Part shown: in pieces, positions 1-8,988 of the stretch
How the letters are laid out: each line of letters opens with the position of its first letter
How positions within the stretch are numbered: position 1 is the stretch's first letter
Origin: CADEED01 sp963842515
Lineage (GTDB): Bacteria > Pseudomonadota > Gammaproteobacteria > Steroidobacterales > Steroidobacteraceae
Assembly: GCA_963842515.1 (NCBI GenBank)
Contig: CAWJGO010000005.1
Location: 310,001 to 374,000, forward strand
Length of the DNA: 64,000 nt
Direction: 5' to 3'
Position numbers and translations under genes: made by a program
Notes under the pieces: generated by a model
What the model was told of the DNA's origin: nothing
Seen by the model: the letters and a program-made list of their open reading frames with translations, nothing else
Database searches by the model: none

Positions 1-909
1 GTTGTGCTCGCGGATGGCCGTTTTGTAACTGCCAGCGAGCGCGAGAACGCTGACCTCTTCTGGGCATTGCGCGGCGGCGGCGGAAACTTCGGCGTCGTCA
101 CGAGCTTTTTATTCCGCGCGCATCCGGTGTCAAACGTATACGCCGGACCCGTCTTCTGGGACATCGAGCACGCAGCGCAAATCATGCGTGTGTATCGGGA
201 ATTCCTGCCAACGGCGCCCGAGAAGCTCAGTCCCTTTCTGGGACTGAAGACGGTTCCGTCGACTCCGCCATTTCCCAAGGGGATCTGGGGGAAGCGAGTT
301 TGCGCCATCATTTCCTGCTACGACGGCACGGAGCAGGACGGCATACGCGCTTTGCGACCGCTGCGCGAAGCATTGCCTGAGCCGATTCTCGACGGCATGG
401 CAACCATGCCGTACACCGCGATTCAAAGCCTGTTCGATGGTCTTCTCCCCAAAGGCCTGCAGTGGTACTGGAAGGGTGACTTCGTCAGGGAATTATCAGA
501 TGCCGCGATCGATGCGCACATCGAGTACGCGTCGAAATCACCGAGCGAGCTGTCGCTCATGCACCTGTATCCGATCGACGGCGCCGTTCATCGCGTGGGC
601 TCGCGCGACATGGCGTGGTCGTGTCGCGATGCAAGGTGGTCGATGGTCATCTGCGGAATCGATGCGAATCCAGAAAAGGCCGCTGCGCTCAAGAGCTGGG
701 CGCGCGACTACTGGGAAGCGGTGCATCGTTTCAATCCGGGCGGCGCGTACGTCAACTTCATGATGGACGATGAAGGCGACGGCAGGCTGAAGGCCACCTA
801 CGGCGCCAATTTCGAAAGGTTGACCATCGCCAAGCGCCGATACGATCCCGAAAATCTCTTTCGCACTAATCTCAACATCCCGCCCCATGAAAGCCGATCC
901 CAGATTTAA
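1..909 (+). CDS. FAD-linked oxidase, BBE-type, C-terminal part (5' truncated by window edge)
   Basis: The reading frame is open from the first base, so the true start lies outside the window; about 302 residues are visible. The visible N-terminal part has the glycine-rich segment LRGGGGNFGVV and then SFLFRAHP, typical of the FAD-binding PCMH fold of berberine-bridge-type oxidases. The C-terminus has the BBE signature: YVNFMMDDEGDG, then YGANFERL, then KRRYDPENLFR. Such enzymes oxidise alcohols, sugars or amines using covalently bound FAD. The His and Cys attachment residues would lie mostly upstream and cannot be checked. The stop overlaps the start of the next gene by 23 bases, so the two are probably cotranscribed. 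Substrate unknown. Confidence 0.85.
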   Translation, partial: VVLADGRFVTASERENADLFWALRGGGGNFGVVTSFLFRAHPVSNVYAGPVFWDIEHAAQIMRVYREFLPTAPEKLSPFLGLKTVPSTPPFPKGIWGKRVCAIISCYDGTEQDGIRALRPLREALPEPILDGMATMPYTAIQSLFDGLLPKGLQWYWKGDFVRELSDAAIDAHIEYASKSPSELSLMHLYPIDGAVHRVGSRDMAWSCRDARWSMVICGIDANPEKAAALKSWARDYWEAVHRFNPGGAYVNFMMDDEGDGRLKATYGANFERLTIAKRRYDPENLFRTNLNIPPHESRSQI

Positions 910-1180
910 GCCACTGCCTCTGGAGGCCGTGTCCCGGCTCAACGAGGGTAAGGTGATCGACGCCGTGAAGGCTCTTCGTGAGACCCGCGAGTTGACGCTC
1001 AAACAGGCAATGGAGTGGATTGAATCCCATGTCGCAGATAATCCCATCATGCGAGCGCAGCTGGAGTCGAGGCAGCGCGCTGCGCGCCTCAAGGTCTACG
1101 GCTGGTTTGTGCTGGCGGTCGCAGTGTTGGGGACGGCAATTTACTATTTTTCGCGCGCACACTCCGGTGGCTTGGTGTGA
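887..1180 (+). CDS. Small single-pass membrane protein with L7/L12-C-like helical motif
   Basis: A 97-residue protein. Residues 20-50 (GKVIDAVKALRETRELTLKQ, then AMEWIE) resemble the ribosomal L7/L12 C-terminal helix-turn pattern found in many small bacterial membrane proteins. Residues 71-88 form one hydrophobic helix (WFVLAVAVLGTAIYYF). The ATG lies inside the last codons of the upstream oxidase gene, which suggests translational coupling. No enzymatic motif is visible and the function is unknown. Confidence 0.7.
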   Translation: MKADPRFKPLPLEAVSRLNEGKVIDAVKALRETRELTLKQAMEWIESHVADNPIMRAQLESRQRAARLKVYGWFVLAVAVLGTAIYYFSRAHSGGLV

Positions 1181-1181
1181 C

Positions 1182-1274
1182 GCCCCGACCGCGCTTCGCG
1201 CGTCCAACTTTGCTCCGCAAAGTTGTCGAACCCAACTTGATTCGTCTCTCGGGTTCGAATCCCGGTCGGGCACC
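1182..1274. other. Cloverleaf-like cluster of three hairpins with a tRNA T-arm-like end
   Basis: Intergenic. An outer stem is possible between 1182-1191 and 1263-1271, with one bulge. Inside it are hairpins at 1190-1202 (5 bp, 3-nt loop), 1205-1225 (9 bp, 3-nt loop) and 1226-1258 (8 bp, long loop). As an alternative to the third hairpin, 1249-1265 folds as a perfect 5-bp stem with a TTCGAAT loop, exactly like a tRNA T-arm. No CCA follows in the right register and no anticodon loop of 7 nt exists, so this is not a functional tRNA. It may be a tRNA-derived relic, an attachment-site remnant or a repeat element. Confidence 0.4.
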
Positions 1275-1356
1275 GCGAGCCAGGCTGCGCCAAGATGACC
1301 AACCCCATCAACATCGGCACTGGACGAAGTGAAAGAGCTTCGAAAGCAGACGCTCC

Positions 1357-2475
1357 TTGGATCTCAAGAAACTCAGGATACTCATTGTCGGAGCGGGCAT
1401 CGCAGGTCTCGCGCTGAGCTGCGCGCTACGTCGACGCGGCTGTTCTGCTCACGTCATTGATCGCAATGTGCAGTGGAGCGATGTCGGCACGGGCATGTAT
1501 CTGCCGGGCAACGCGCTGCGCGCTCTGCGCGCTTTGCAGATCGACACCGACGTTGAAAGGCGTGGCGCTCCTATTGAAACTCAAAGATTCTGTGATCGTC
1601 GCGGTCACCTGCTGAGCGAAATCGATCTAGGCTCGGTGTGGAAAGAAGCGGGACCATGCGTAGCGGTTCACCGAGTCGATTTGCACGCCGCACTCCGGGA
1701 GGCCTCGGATGCGTCACGCGTGCGGATGGGCGTTACGCTTAGGGCGATTGTTCAAGACTCCGAATCGGCAATCGTTCACCTCAGCGACGATACGAAGGAA
1801 CAGTACGATCTTGTGGTCGGGGCTGATGGGATCAGATCGGCGGTTAGGCGGCTGGCGTTCAAGGATGCGGGACTTCGTTCGCTCAAGCAGTGGAGCTGGC
1901 GTTTCGTCATACCGTGCCCGCCGCAAATTACGACTTGGTCGGTGTTGATGAACCGAGCGTCCGCATGCCTGATGATGCCAATCGGCCGCGGACAAGCCTA
2001 TTGCTATGTCGATTTGATGGGCCAGAGACCGCCGACAAACTCCACGAACTGCTTGCGAGAGGTGCTTGCCGATTTCGATGGGCCGGTGATCTCGGTCGGC
2101 GAAGCCCTGGAAAGCAGTGTCGCGATACATGCTTCGCAGATCGAGGAAGTTGTTCTTGATGGTTGGTCGCGTGGCTGCGTGCTGCTGGTCGGTGACGCAG
2201 CTCACGCGATGAGTCCTAACATGGCGCAAGGCGCGGCCATGGCAGTGGAGGACGCGCTTGTATTAGCTGATTGCCTCTCCGAATCGCCCAACGTTGCAAC
2301 GGCGGTCTCTGCATACCAGACTCGCCGCGTTCCTCGGGTCCATCGCGTGCTCGCAATGACGCACCGTAGGGACCGCATCCGACAATTGCATCCCGTTCTG
2401 CGCAACGGCCTGCTGCGATTTTTCGGCGATCGCGTCTATCGTAGCCACTATCAACACCTGCTGACGGCGCCCTGA
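1357..2475 (+). CDS. FAD-dependent monooxygenase (aromatic-hydroxylase type)
   Basis: 372 residues. The N-terminal Rossmann motif GAGIAGLAL (residues 12-20) binds the ADP part of FAD. A DG motif (VVGADGIRSAVR) lies near residue 155 and GDAAHAMSPNMAQG (from residue 279) is the second FAD/ribityl motif. Together these are diagnostic of class A flavoprotein monooxygenases such as salicylate or 3-hydroxybenzoate hydroxylases. These use NAD(P)H and O2 to hydroxylate aromatic or related substrates in the cytoplasm. The start is TTG at 1357; an in-frame stop lies 27 bases upstream and no ATG is available before the FAD motif. The gene appears to stand alone. Substrate unknown. Confidence 0.88.
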   Translation: MDLKKLRILIVGAGIAGLALSCALRRRGCSAHVIDRNVQWSDVGTGMYLPGNALRALRALQIDTDVERRGAPIETQRFCDRRGHLLSEIDLGSVWKEAGPCVAVHRVDLHAALREASDASRVRMGVTLRAIVQDSESAIVHLSDDTKEQYDLVVGADGIRSAVRRLAFKDAGLRSLKQWSWRFVIPCPPQITTWSVLMNRASACLMMPIGRGQAYCYVDLMGQRPPTNSTNCLREVLADFDGPVISVGEALESSVAIHASQIEEVVLDGWSRGCVLLVGDAAHAMSPNMAQGAAMAVEDALVLADCLSESPNVATAVSAYQTRRVPRVHRVLAMTHRRDRIRQLHPVLRNGLLRFFGDRVYRSHYQHLLTAP

Positions 2476-2891
2476 CTGCACAACGTTGTTGGCCTGTCAG
2501 AATTGTTCGTGAGGTACTGCAGAGGGTCGGAACTGCGACACTGTGCTCACTTCAATTCGGGTCCAAAGTCAATTTCATGGCGAAGACAGTCGGGGGTGAG
2601 ACTGGCAATCAGTGGAGTGGCGGCGCTCACCGCGTTCTTGCCACCTTCTCGCCCTCCAGCAGGCGAGCCACAAACCGCAGGCGCTCGTCCATCTTGCAAC
2701 ACTCCCGCCACGGCATATGGGTCTCTATCGATCTTTACCACGACCTCCCGCACGTTCGACACCGATGAGCTGCTCACCCAGATCACGAGCTCAGGGCAGC
2801 GCACGTTCGGCTGCCGTTGACGCGCTTGCCGACAACGACTTTGGCGACGTACTGTCAGCCGGAAGTATCGAGCGGGGTGCCCTGGAGCGAG
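2476..2891. other. Gene-free stretch upstream of the PSD1 operon
   Basis: Apart from the transposase scrap at 2627-2716, no convincing gene is seen on either strand. Several overlapping short open frames show no recognisable family and shift frame relative to one another. The last 60 bases carry the ribosome-binding site of the PSD1 gene (CTGGAGCGAG directly before the ATG at 2892). The promoter of that operon should lie here, but no clear -35/-10 pair was recognised. Confidence 0.5.
2627..2716 (-). pseudogene. IS481-family transposase, N-terminal fragment
   Basis: On the minus strand an ATG at 2716 opens a 29-residue reading frame starting MPWRECCKMDERLRFVAR, followed by LLEGEKVA, then three unrelated residues and a stop. 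I recognise this as the conserved extreme N-terminus of IS481-type integrase/transposases (MPWKE..VMDERLRFVARLL-GEKM). Homology ends abruptly after GEKVA, just before the helix-turn-helix, so the catalytic DDE domain is gone. It is a scar of an old insertion; terminal inverted repeats were not identified. Confidence 0.65.
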
Positions 2892-5800
2892 ATGGGTCCA
2901 ATTCAGACAAGGAAAGTGCTTGGCCGCTGTTTTCTGGCCGCGGCCTTGATCCAGTTGACGGCGTGCACTCGAGAGCCGGCCGCAACGCTGTCGTTCAATG
3001 AATCCATCCAGCCCGTTCTGTCCGAGAACTGCTATCACTGTCATGGGCCCGACAAAAGCTCCCGAAAGGCGGAGCTGAGGCTGGACCGGGCCGAGTTCGC
3101 CTTCGCACCACACGGCGAATTCGCGGCGGCGATCGTTCCCGGCGATCCGGACGGCAGCCCGCTGATCCAGCGCATCGAAGCGAAGGATCCGCAGGAGCGC
3201 ATGCCGCCTCCGGAGGCGCACAAGACCCTCAAGCCACGCGAAATCGCGATGCTCCGGCAATGGATCGAGGAAGGCGCCCAGTACCAGGAGCATTGGGCGT
3301 TCGTGGCGCCGGTGCGTCCCGCTGTTCCTGCGTTTCCGCCGGCCGACCCGCGATCACGCTGGCCGCGCAACGATATCGACGGGTTCATCCTCGCGCGACT
3401 CGACCAGGAAGGGCTCGCCGCGTCGGGAGAGGCGGACCGCCATGCACTGATCCGCCGGGTGACTTTCGATCTCACCGGACTGCCGCCCACGCCGGATGAA
3501 GTACAGGCCTTCCTCGACGACACGGCGCCTGACGCCTACGAGAAAGTCGTGGACAGACTGCTGGCCAGCGAGCGCTACGGCGAACACCGCGCCCACTACT
3601 GGCTGGATGTTGCACGCTACGGGGATACGCACGGCCTGCATCTCGATAACTTCCGCGCCATCTGGCCCTACCGCGACTACGTGGTACGCGCGTACAACCG
3701 CAACTTCCCGTTCGACCGGTTCATCCGCGAACAACTGGCCGGAGACATGCTGCCCGCCGCCACGCTCGACCAGCTGCTCGCATCGGCGTACATCCGGGCC
3801 GGCATCAGTTCCGGAGAAGGCGGAACGCTCGAGGAGGAACTGCGAGTCAACAATCAGCGCGAGCGCGTCGAAGCTTTCAGCGCGGCCTTCCTCGGACTGA
3901 CCGTGGGTTGCGCGGCCTGCCACGATCACAAGTTCGATCCGATCTCGCAGAAGGATCACTACCAGCTGACTGCCTTCTTCAACAATCTGACGGAGACACC
4001 CAGCAATCAGGATCGCAAGGATTGGCCACCTGTCATCACGCTGCCCAAGCCCGAGAACCGAGCGGCCTACGAGGCGTTGCTCGCGAAGCGCGCGGCACTA
4101 CGCGCGCAGATCGTGGATCGTGACAGCGAGGCGAAGATTCTGGTCGCTCGCTGGCTGGCGCAGTCGGGAACGCGGCCGCAGGCAGTCGACCCCACCGACC
4201 TGGAAATCCGGTTGCGCATGGACGAGCAGAAAGGCCAGACGCTGAAAAATTCCGCCGCGAATTCCGGAATTCGCGAGGTCACGGCCACGGGTGCTCCGCC
4301 GTACTGGGGCGAAGAAGTCTGGGCCTGGCCGTCGATGCGCATGGATACCTCGACGCGGATCGAAATTCCCGAAGCCGGAGATTTCGACGTGCAAGACGCC
4401 TTTTCGGTCGGCACGTGGGTGATGCCGCGGCAGGGCACCTTCGGCGTATCCAATCGCGAACGTCGCGGCTCCATCGTCTCACGTACGGATTCGCAGCATG
4501 GATCGCGAGGCTGGGATCTGATCTATGACGAAGGGCAGGAGCGGAAGGAGTCCGACTATCACCTGACGGCGAAGCTGGCATTCAGGCTGGTCCATGCCGG
4601 TGACGCCAATGCGTTGGGCGTCGCGAGCCGCGAGCGCGTCCTGATGCGTGGGCGATGGAATCATGTGCTCGCTGTCTACGATGGTTCCGGAAAGGCATCC
4701 GGGGTCAGGCTCTACGTCGATGGGAAACCGATCCCGGTGGACGTCGAGCGGGATGCGCTGGCAGGCACGGTCCGCGTGACCACGCCGCTCAGTTTCGGCC
4801 GGCAGTTTCCGGATGCGCGCGCGGTGCGCGAGTCGCGCTACCAAGATTTCCGAATCTATCGCCGCGCATTGTCGGAGCAGGAAGCGCACAGGCTGGTCTA
4901 CGAGGACCACGTGGCCGAGGTCGTGCAGCGACCGCCTTCGCAGTGGAGCGAGCAGCAATTCAAGTCGGTATCGGATTTCTATTTCTCCGCACACGATCCG
5001 CTCCTGCCCTCGCTGGTGCAGCAGTTCGCCGCGCTGGGCGTGCAGCTCGAGGAGCTCTCCCAGGGTGGAGAGCCCGCGATGGTGAGCGAAGAAAGTCCGC
5101 GACTGGCCTACGCGGATGTACTCACGCGCGGGAATTTCGCGCAGCGGGCCGAGAAGGTGCGGCCCGCAGTCCCGCACTTTCTACCCCCGATGCCCGAGAA
5201 TGCGCCGAAGGATCGACGCGGTCTGGCGGAGTGGGTGGTTAGTCCGAAGAATCCGCTCACCGCCCGCGTGAGCGTCAACCGGATGTGGCAGGAGCTGTTC
5301 GGCACCGGCTTGGTGGAGACCACGGAGAATTTCGGCACGGCCGGGGAAAGGCCTTCCCATCCCGACCTGCTCGACTGGCTGGCGGTCGACTTCCGCGAAA
5401 GCGGCTGGGACGTGAAGCGTTTCTACAAGCAGGTCTTGATGTCCGCCACCTATCGGCAGTCAGCCAGGGCGAGCGCTCAGGCCGCGGAGAAGGATCCCCG
5501 CAACCGGTTGCTCTCGCATGGCCCGAGATTCCGCATGGATGCGGAGATGCTGCGCGATACGGCGCTCGCCGTGAGCGGGCTGCTGGTCGAGAAAATAGGC
5601 GGGCCCAGCGTCAAGCCGTATCAGTCCCCGGACGTGTGGGAGTCGGGAAGTTTTCCATCGAGCGATACGCGTGATTACGTTCAGGATCACGGTGAATCGT
5701 TGTACCGGCGCAGCCTGTATACATTCTGGAAACGGATGGCGACCGCTCCCAGCATGGACGCGTTCGATTCTCCGGTGCGCGACGCGGCCTGCACGCGGCG

Positions 5801-6155
5801 CCAGCGCACGAATACTCCGCTCCAGGCACTCGTGACCATGAACGATGTCCAGTGGCTGGAAGCCGCGAGAAAGCTCGCCGAACGCGCGCTGCTCGAACGG
5901 GACGATGACGGCGAACGGCTGGAGCTCATCGTCCAGGCGATGCTGTCGCGCCTACCTACCGAAACCGAGAAGGCGGCTCTCGAACGGGCTCTCGACGAGT
6001 TCCGGGAGGTCTACTCGGAGGATCCGAAATCCGCCCGGGAGGTGGTTGCCGTGGGGGAATCACCACGAGCCGCAGGCGTCGCTCCCAAGGAGCTGGCGCC
6101 GTGGATGCTGCTGGCGAGCGCGGTGATGAACCTCGACGAGGCGCTGAACAAATGA
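2892..6155 (+). CDS. PSD1/DUF1549-DUF1553 cytochrome-type lipoprotein with LamG-like domain
   Basis: 1087 residues from the ATG at 2892; a longer frame from 2817 exists, but the signal peptide and the GGAG site fit 2892. The signal peptide ends in lipobox LTAC (Cys25), so it is probably a lipoprotein. Domains in order: a planctomycete-type cytochrome domain with haem motif C47-YH-C50-H51, DUF1549 (about 150-360) with a second CxxCH (C340, C343, H344), a LamG/concanavalin-like domain (about 490-670), and DUF1553 (about 790-1040). Large PSD1 proteins of this type abound in Planctomycetes and are predicted to act at the cell surface; no reaction has been shown that I know of. The stop overlaps the next start (ATGA), and a DUF1501 partner follows, the usual pairing. 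Confidence 0.9.
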   Translation: MGPIQTRKVLGRCFLAAALIQLTACTREPAATLSFNESIQPVLSENCYHCHGPDKSSRKAELRLDRAEFAFAPHGEFAAAIVPGDPDGSPLIQRIEAKDPQERMPPPEAHKTLKPREIAMLRQWIEEGAQYQEHWAFVAPVRPAVPAFPPADPRSRWPRNDIDGFILARLDQEGLAASGEADRHALIRRVTFDLTGLPPTPDEVQAFLDDTAPDAYEKVVDRLLASERYGEHRAHYWLDVARYGDTHGLHLDNFRAIWPYRDYVVRAYNRNFPFDRFIREQLAGDMLPAATLDQLLASAYIRAGISSGEGGTLEEELRVNNQRERVEAFSAAFLGLTVGCAACHDHKFDPISQKDHYQLTAFFNNLTETPSNQDRKDWPPVITLPKPENRAAYEALLAKRAALRAQIVDRDSEAKILVARWLAQSGTRPQAVDPTDLEIRLRMDEQKGQTLKNSAANSGIREVTATGAPPYWGEEVWAWPSMRMDTSTRIEIPEAGDFDVQDAFSVGTWVMPRQGTFGVSNRERRGSIVSRTDSQHGSRGWDLIYDEGQERKESDYHLTAKLAFRLVHAGDANALGVASRERVLMRGRWNHVLAVYDGSGKASGVRLYVDGKPIPVDVERDALAGTVRVTTPLSFGRQFPDARAVRESRYQDFRIYRRALSEQEAHRLVYEDHVAEVVQRPPSQWSEQQFKSVSDFYFSAHDPLLPSLVQQFAALGVQLEELSQGGEPAMVSEESPRLAYADVLTRGNFAQRAEKVRPAVPHFLPPMPENAPKDRRGLAEWVVSPKNPLTARVSVNRMWQELFGTGLVETTENFGTAGERPSHPDLLDWLAVDFRESGWDVKRFYKQVLMSATYRQSARASAQAAEKDPRNRLLSHGPRFRMDAEMLRDTALAVSGLLVEKIGGPSVKPYQSPDVWESGSFPSSDTRDYVQDHGESLYRRSLYTFWKRMATAPSMDAFDSPVRDAACTRRQRTNTPLQALVTMNDVQWLEAARKLAERALLERDDDGERLELIVQAMLSRLPTETEKAALERALDEFREVYSEDPKSAREVVAVGESPRAAGVAPKELAPWMLLASAVMNLDEALNK

Positions 6156-7594
6156 CGGAAATCAGTCGCCGCCGTTTCCTCGAAGGCCTCAGTGGGGCGG
6201 TGCCGGTTGCCGCCATGGCGACCTTGCTACCGGATGGGTCCGCTGCCGCGACGAGCGAATCACCGGCCGGCGATGCCCACACCCAGCTTCCGCATTTTGC
6301 ACCCCGGGCGAAGCGCGCCATCCAGCTGTTCATGAGCGGTGCTCCGTCGCAGATGGATTTGTGGGACTACAAGCCGGGCCTCGTGCAGATGTATGACCAG
6401 GATCTGCCCGATTCCGTGCGCGGCAACCAGGCCCTGACCAGCATGACGGCGGGCCAGACCCGGTTCCCCATCGCGCCGCCGTATTGGAAGTTCGCGCAGT
6501 ACGGACAAAGCGGCCGGCACGTCAGCGACCTTCTTCCCTGGACTGCGAAAGTCGTGGACGAGCTTGCGCTGGTTCACACGCTCAACACCGATGCCATCAA
6601 TCACGAACCGGCGCAGCTTCTGATGAACACGGGAAACATGGTGCCGGGAAAGGCGGCGCTCGGCGCCTGGCTGTCCTACGGTCTGGGCAGGATGAATGAA
6701 AACCTGCCGGCGTTCGTCGTGCTCAACTCGAAACTCCTGCCGCACACTAACAACCAACCCATATCGCCCAAGTTCTGGACCAGCGGGTTCCTCTCCAGCG
6801 AACATGCCGGAGTCGCCTTCCGTTCCGCCGGGACACCGGTGTTGAACTTGCGCGACCCCGCCGGAATTTCGCGCAAGAGCCGGCGTGCCTTCCTCGACGG
6901 CGTCAACGCGATCAATCGGGAGACGTACGAACGGTGGCGCGATCCGGAAACGCTGGCGCGCATCAATCAATACGAGCTCGCCTTCCGCATGCAGCGCTCC
7001 GTGCCGGAACTGACGGACTTGAGCCAGGAACCCGCCAGCACGTGGAAACTTTACGGCGAGGAAGCTAGGCAGAGCGGCACCTTTGCCAACAACTGTCTGC
7101 TGGCGCGCCGGATGGCGGAACGAGGCGTGCGCTTTACCCAGATCTACCAGCGTGGCTGGGACGTTCATGGGGGTGCCGTCAAGGCACAGCCCATTCTCTG
7201 CGCGGCGACGGATCGGGCGTGCTACGCCCTGATCGTCGATCTGCGCAGACGCGGATTGCTGGACGACACGCTGGTCATCTGGAACGGGGAGTTCGGGCGA
7301 ACCGTCTACAGCCAGGGCGGCCTTTCCAGAACGGAATACGGACGCGACCATCATCCCCGTTGTTTCACGGGCTGGATGGCGGGAGGCGGATCGAGAGCAG
7401 GATCAGCCTACGGCCAGACGGATGATTTCAGCTACAACGTGGTGAAGGATCCGGTGCACGTGCGGGATTTCACGGCAACGGTCCTGCATCTGCTCGGAAT
7501 CGACCACAACCGCATGATCTTCAAAACCCAGGGTCTCGATCAGAAGCCCACGGGAGTTGTTCCCGCGAAGGTCATCGCATCCCTTCTGGCATGA
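6152..7594 (+). CDS. DUF1501 protein, Tat-exported
   Basis: 480 residues. The N-terminus MTEISRRRFLEGLSG carries a twin-arginine motif (SRRRFL, residues 5-10) followed by a hydrophobic stretch, so it is predicted to be exported folded. The body has the DUF1501 (sulfatase/alkaline-phosphatase-like fold) pattern, with FMSGAPSQMDLWDYKP early and ERGVRFTQIYQRGWDVHG and NGEFGR later. DUF1501 proteins nearly always accompany a DUF1549/DUF1553 partner, here encoded directly upstream with a 4-base ATGA overlap. The downstream gene is also ATGA-coupled. Start chosen at 6152 because of that coupling and the Tat signal. The biochemical role of the family is unknown. Confidence 0.9.
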   Translation: MTEISRRRFLEGLSGAVPVAAMATLLPDGSAAATSESPAGDAHTQLPHFAPRAKRAIQLFMSGAPSQMDLWDYKPGLVQMYDQDLPDSVRGNQALTSMTAGQTRFPIAPPYWKFAQYGQSGRHVSDLLPWTAKVVDELALVHTLNTDAINHEPAQLLMNTGNMVPGKAALGAWLSYGLGRMNENLPAFVVLNSKLLPHTNNQPISPKFWTSGFLSSEHAGVAFRSAGTPVLNLRDPAGISRKSRRAFLDGVNAINRETYERWRDPETLARINQYELAFRMQRSVPELTDLSQEPASTWKLYGEEARQSGTFANNCLLARRMAERGVRFTQIYQRGWDVHGGAVKAQPILCAATDRACYALIVDLRRRGLLDDTLVIWNGEFGRTVYSQGGLSRTEYGRDHHPRCFTGWMAGGGSRAGSAYGQTDDFSYNVVKDPVHVRDFTATVLHLLGIDHNRMIFKTQGLDQKPTGVVPAKVIASLLA

Positions 7595-8901
7595 GATATC
7601 GCCACGCCTTGATCGGGGCCGGCGCGCTGGGAATCCTGGGTCTGATCGTACTGGCGTGCGTCGCGCCTCCGGACGGCCAGGAGCGCGGTGACCTTGCACA
7701 GTTCATCGGCGGCCTGCATCCGCTGGCCGTTCATCTGCCCATCGCGTTCATTCTCCTGGTTCCATTTCTCGAGGTAGTTAGCCGCCGGGCTGGGCGCGAA
7801 GCGCTGCGATCGGCCGCCGGATTCGTGCTGGGGCTGGCGGCGCTGAGCGCGCTGGCCACGCCGTATCTGGGCTGGTTGCTGGCCTGGAGCGGCGGCTTCG
7901 AAGGTGCGCTGCTGACACAGCACATGTGGGGCGGCATCGGCGTCGCCTCCGCGACACTGTTGTGCTGGAGCATCCGCGGCCGCTTTCCCACGGCGTATTT
8001 CGCCGCGCTGACTCTGACGGTCGTGCTCGTGGCATTCACCGGCTATCGCGGCGGCCAGCTGGCCCATGGCGAGGAGCATCTGACTGAACATCTCATGCCG
8101 CTGATCGGCTTCGAGCGGTCTGCGCGACCGGATGAAAACAGCTTCTTCTCCGTGCGTATCGCGCCCGTCCTCAAGGAGCGTTGCGTGCTGTGTCACGGAA
8201 GTGGCAAGAGCAAAGGAGGATTGCGGCTGGACTCCTACGCGGCGCTCATGCATGGCGGAAAAGACGGAAAGGTCGTGGTCGCCGGCGATGCCGGCGCCAG
8301 CGAGCTGATTCGCCGCGTCACTCTCGATCCTGCCGAGAAAGATTTCATGCCGGCGGAAGGCAAACCGCCATTGGCGGAAACTGACCGCGACCTGCTCAGG
8401 ATCTGGATCGATGCCGGCGCGTCAGGAACCGCAGCTCTCGATTCCATCGCGGCGGCACCTGCGCCGCGGGTGGAAGAGCCATGGGCGCCCGATTACACGA
8501 CGCAGCTGTCTGCGTTGCGCGCGGTGGAGGAGGCGACTGGGTTGCGACTGGCTCCCCGGTCGCAGAATCCGGCGGATGGGCTGATCCTGAGAACCTTCAG
8601 TGATCCTGAAGCCTGTGATGACGCGTCGTTGGCCGCTCTGAAGGACGTGGCTCCCTACATCGTCGATGCCGAGCTGGCTCGGTGCCGCATCACGGACGCC
8701 GGTCTGCAATCGCTCGCGACCTTCGTCAACCTGCGTTCTGTCGATCTGACGGGCACCCGAGTGACTGCGCAAGGAGTCGCAGTGCTCATGATGCTGCCGC
8801 GACTCTCATCGCTGAACCTGACGGCAACCGGAATCACCCGCGATGCGATGAAGGAACTGCCCGACCCGCGCACGGCTCTGCGCCTTTACGTCGATGACTA
8901 G
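7591..8901 (+). CDS. Membrane cytochrome-type protein: DUF2231-like helices, haem domain and leucine-rich repeats
   Basis: 436 residues. The N-terminal 160 residues hold about five transmembrane helices (GALGILGLIVLACV, LAVHLPIAFILLVPFL, and others) resembling DUF2231. Next is a planctomycete-type cytochrome domain with haem motif C198-VL-C201-H202 followed by GSGKSKGGLRLDSY. The last 130 residues contain leucine-rich repeats (ITDAGLQSLATFVNLRSVDL, then TGTRVTAQG). The gene is translationally coupled to the DUF1501 gene by ATGA and ends the operon. A plausible role is the membrane anchor or electron-transfer partner of the two exported proteins; this is inference from architecture and operon position. 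Confidence 0.85.
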   Translation: MRYRHALIGAGALGILGLIVLACVAPPDGQERGDLAQFIGGLHPLAVHLPIAFILLVPFLEVVSRRAGREALRSAAGFVLGLAALSALATPYLGWLLAWSGGFEGALLTQHMWGGIGVASATLLCWSIRGRFPTAYFAALTLTVVLVAFTGYRGGQLAHGEEHLTEHLMPLIGFERSARPDENSFFSVRIAPVLKERCVLCHGSGKSKGGLRLDSYAALMHGGKDGKVVVAGDAGASELIRRVTLDPAEKDFMPAEGKPPLAETDRDLLRIWIDAGASGTAALDSIAAAPAPRVEEPWAPDYTTQLSALRAVEEATGLRLAPRSQNPADGLILRTFSDPEACDDASLAALKDVAPYIVDAELARCRITDAGLQSLATFVNLRSVDLTGTRVTAQGVAVLMMLPRLSSLNLTATGITRDAMKELPDPRTALRLYVDD

Positions 8902-8988
8902 GGCATGTCGCGCTCGCGACCATTCACGACGTCGTCGACAGCGCGGCGAATAGCAGGACAGTGGGCAACAACAAAAAGGCATGAACTG

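Noticed and set aside
1249..1275. tRNA gene 3' end
   Set aside because: The T-arm is perfect, but acceptor pairing is imperfect, no CCA falls in register, and no 7-base anticodon loop exists upstream.
2503..2820. 105-residue plus-strand open frame before the PSD1 gene
   Set aside because: No ribosome-binding site, no recognisable domain, and it runs across the IS481-type remnant encoded on the other strand.
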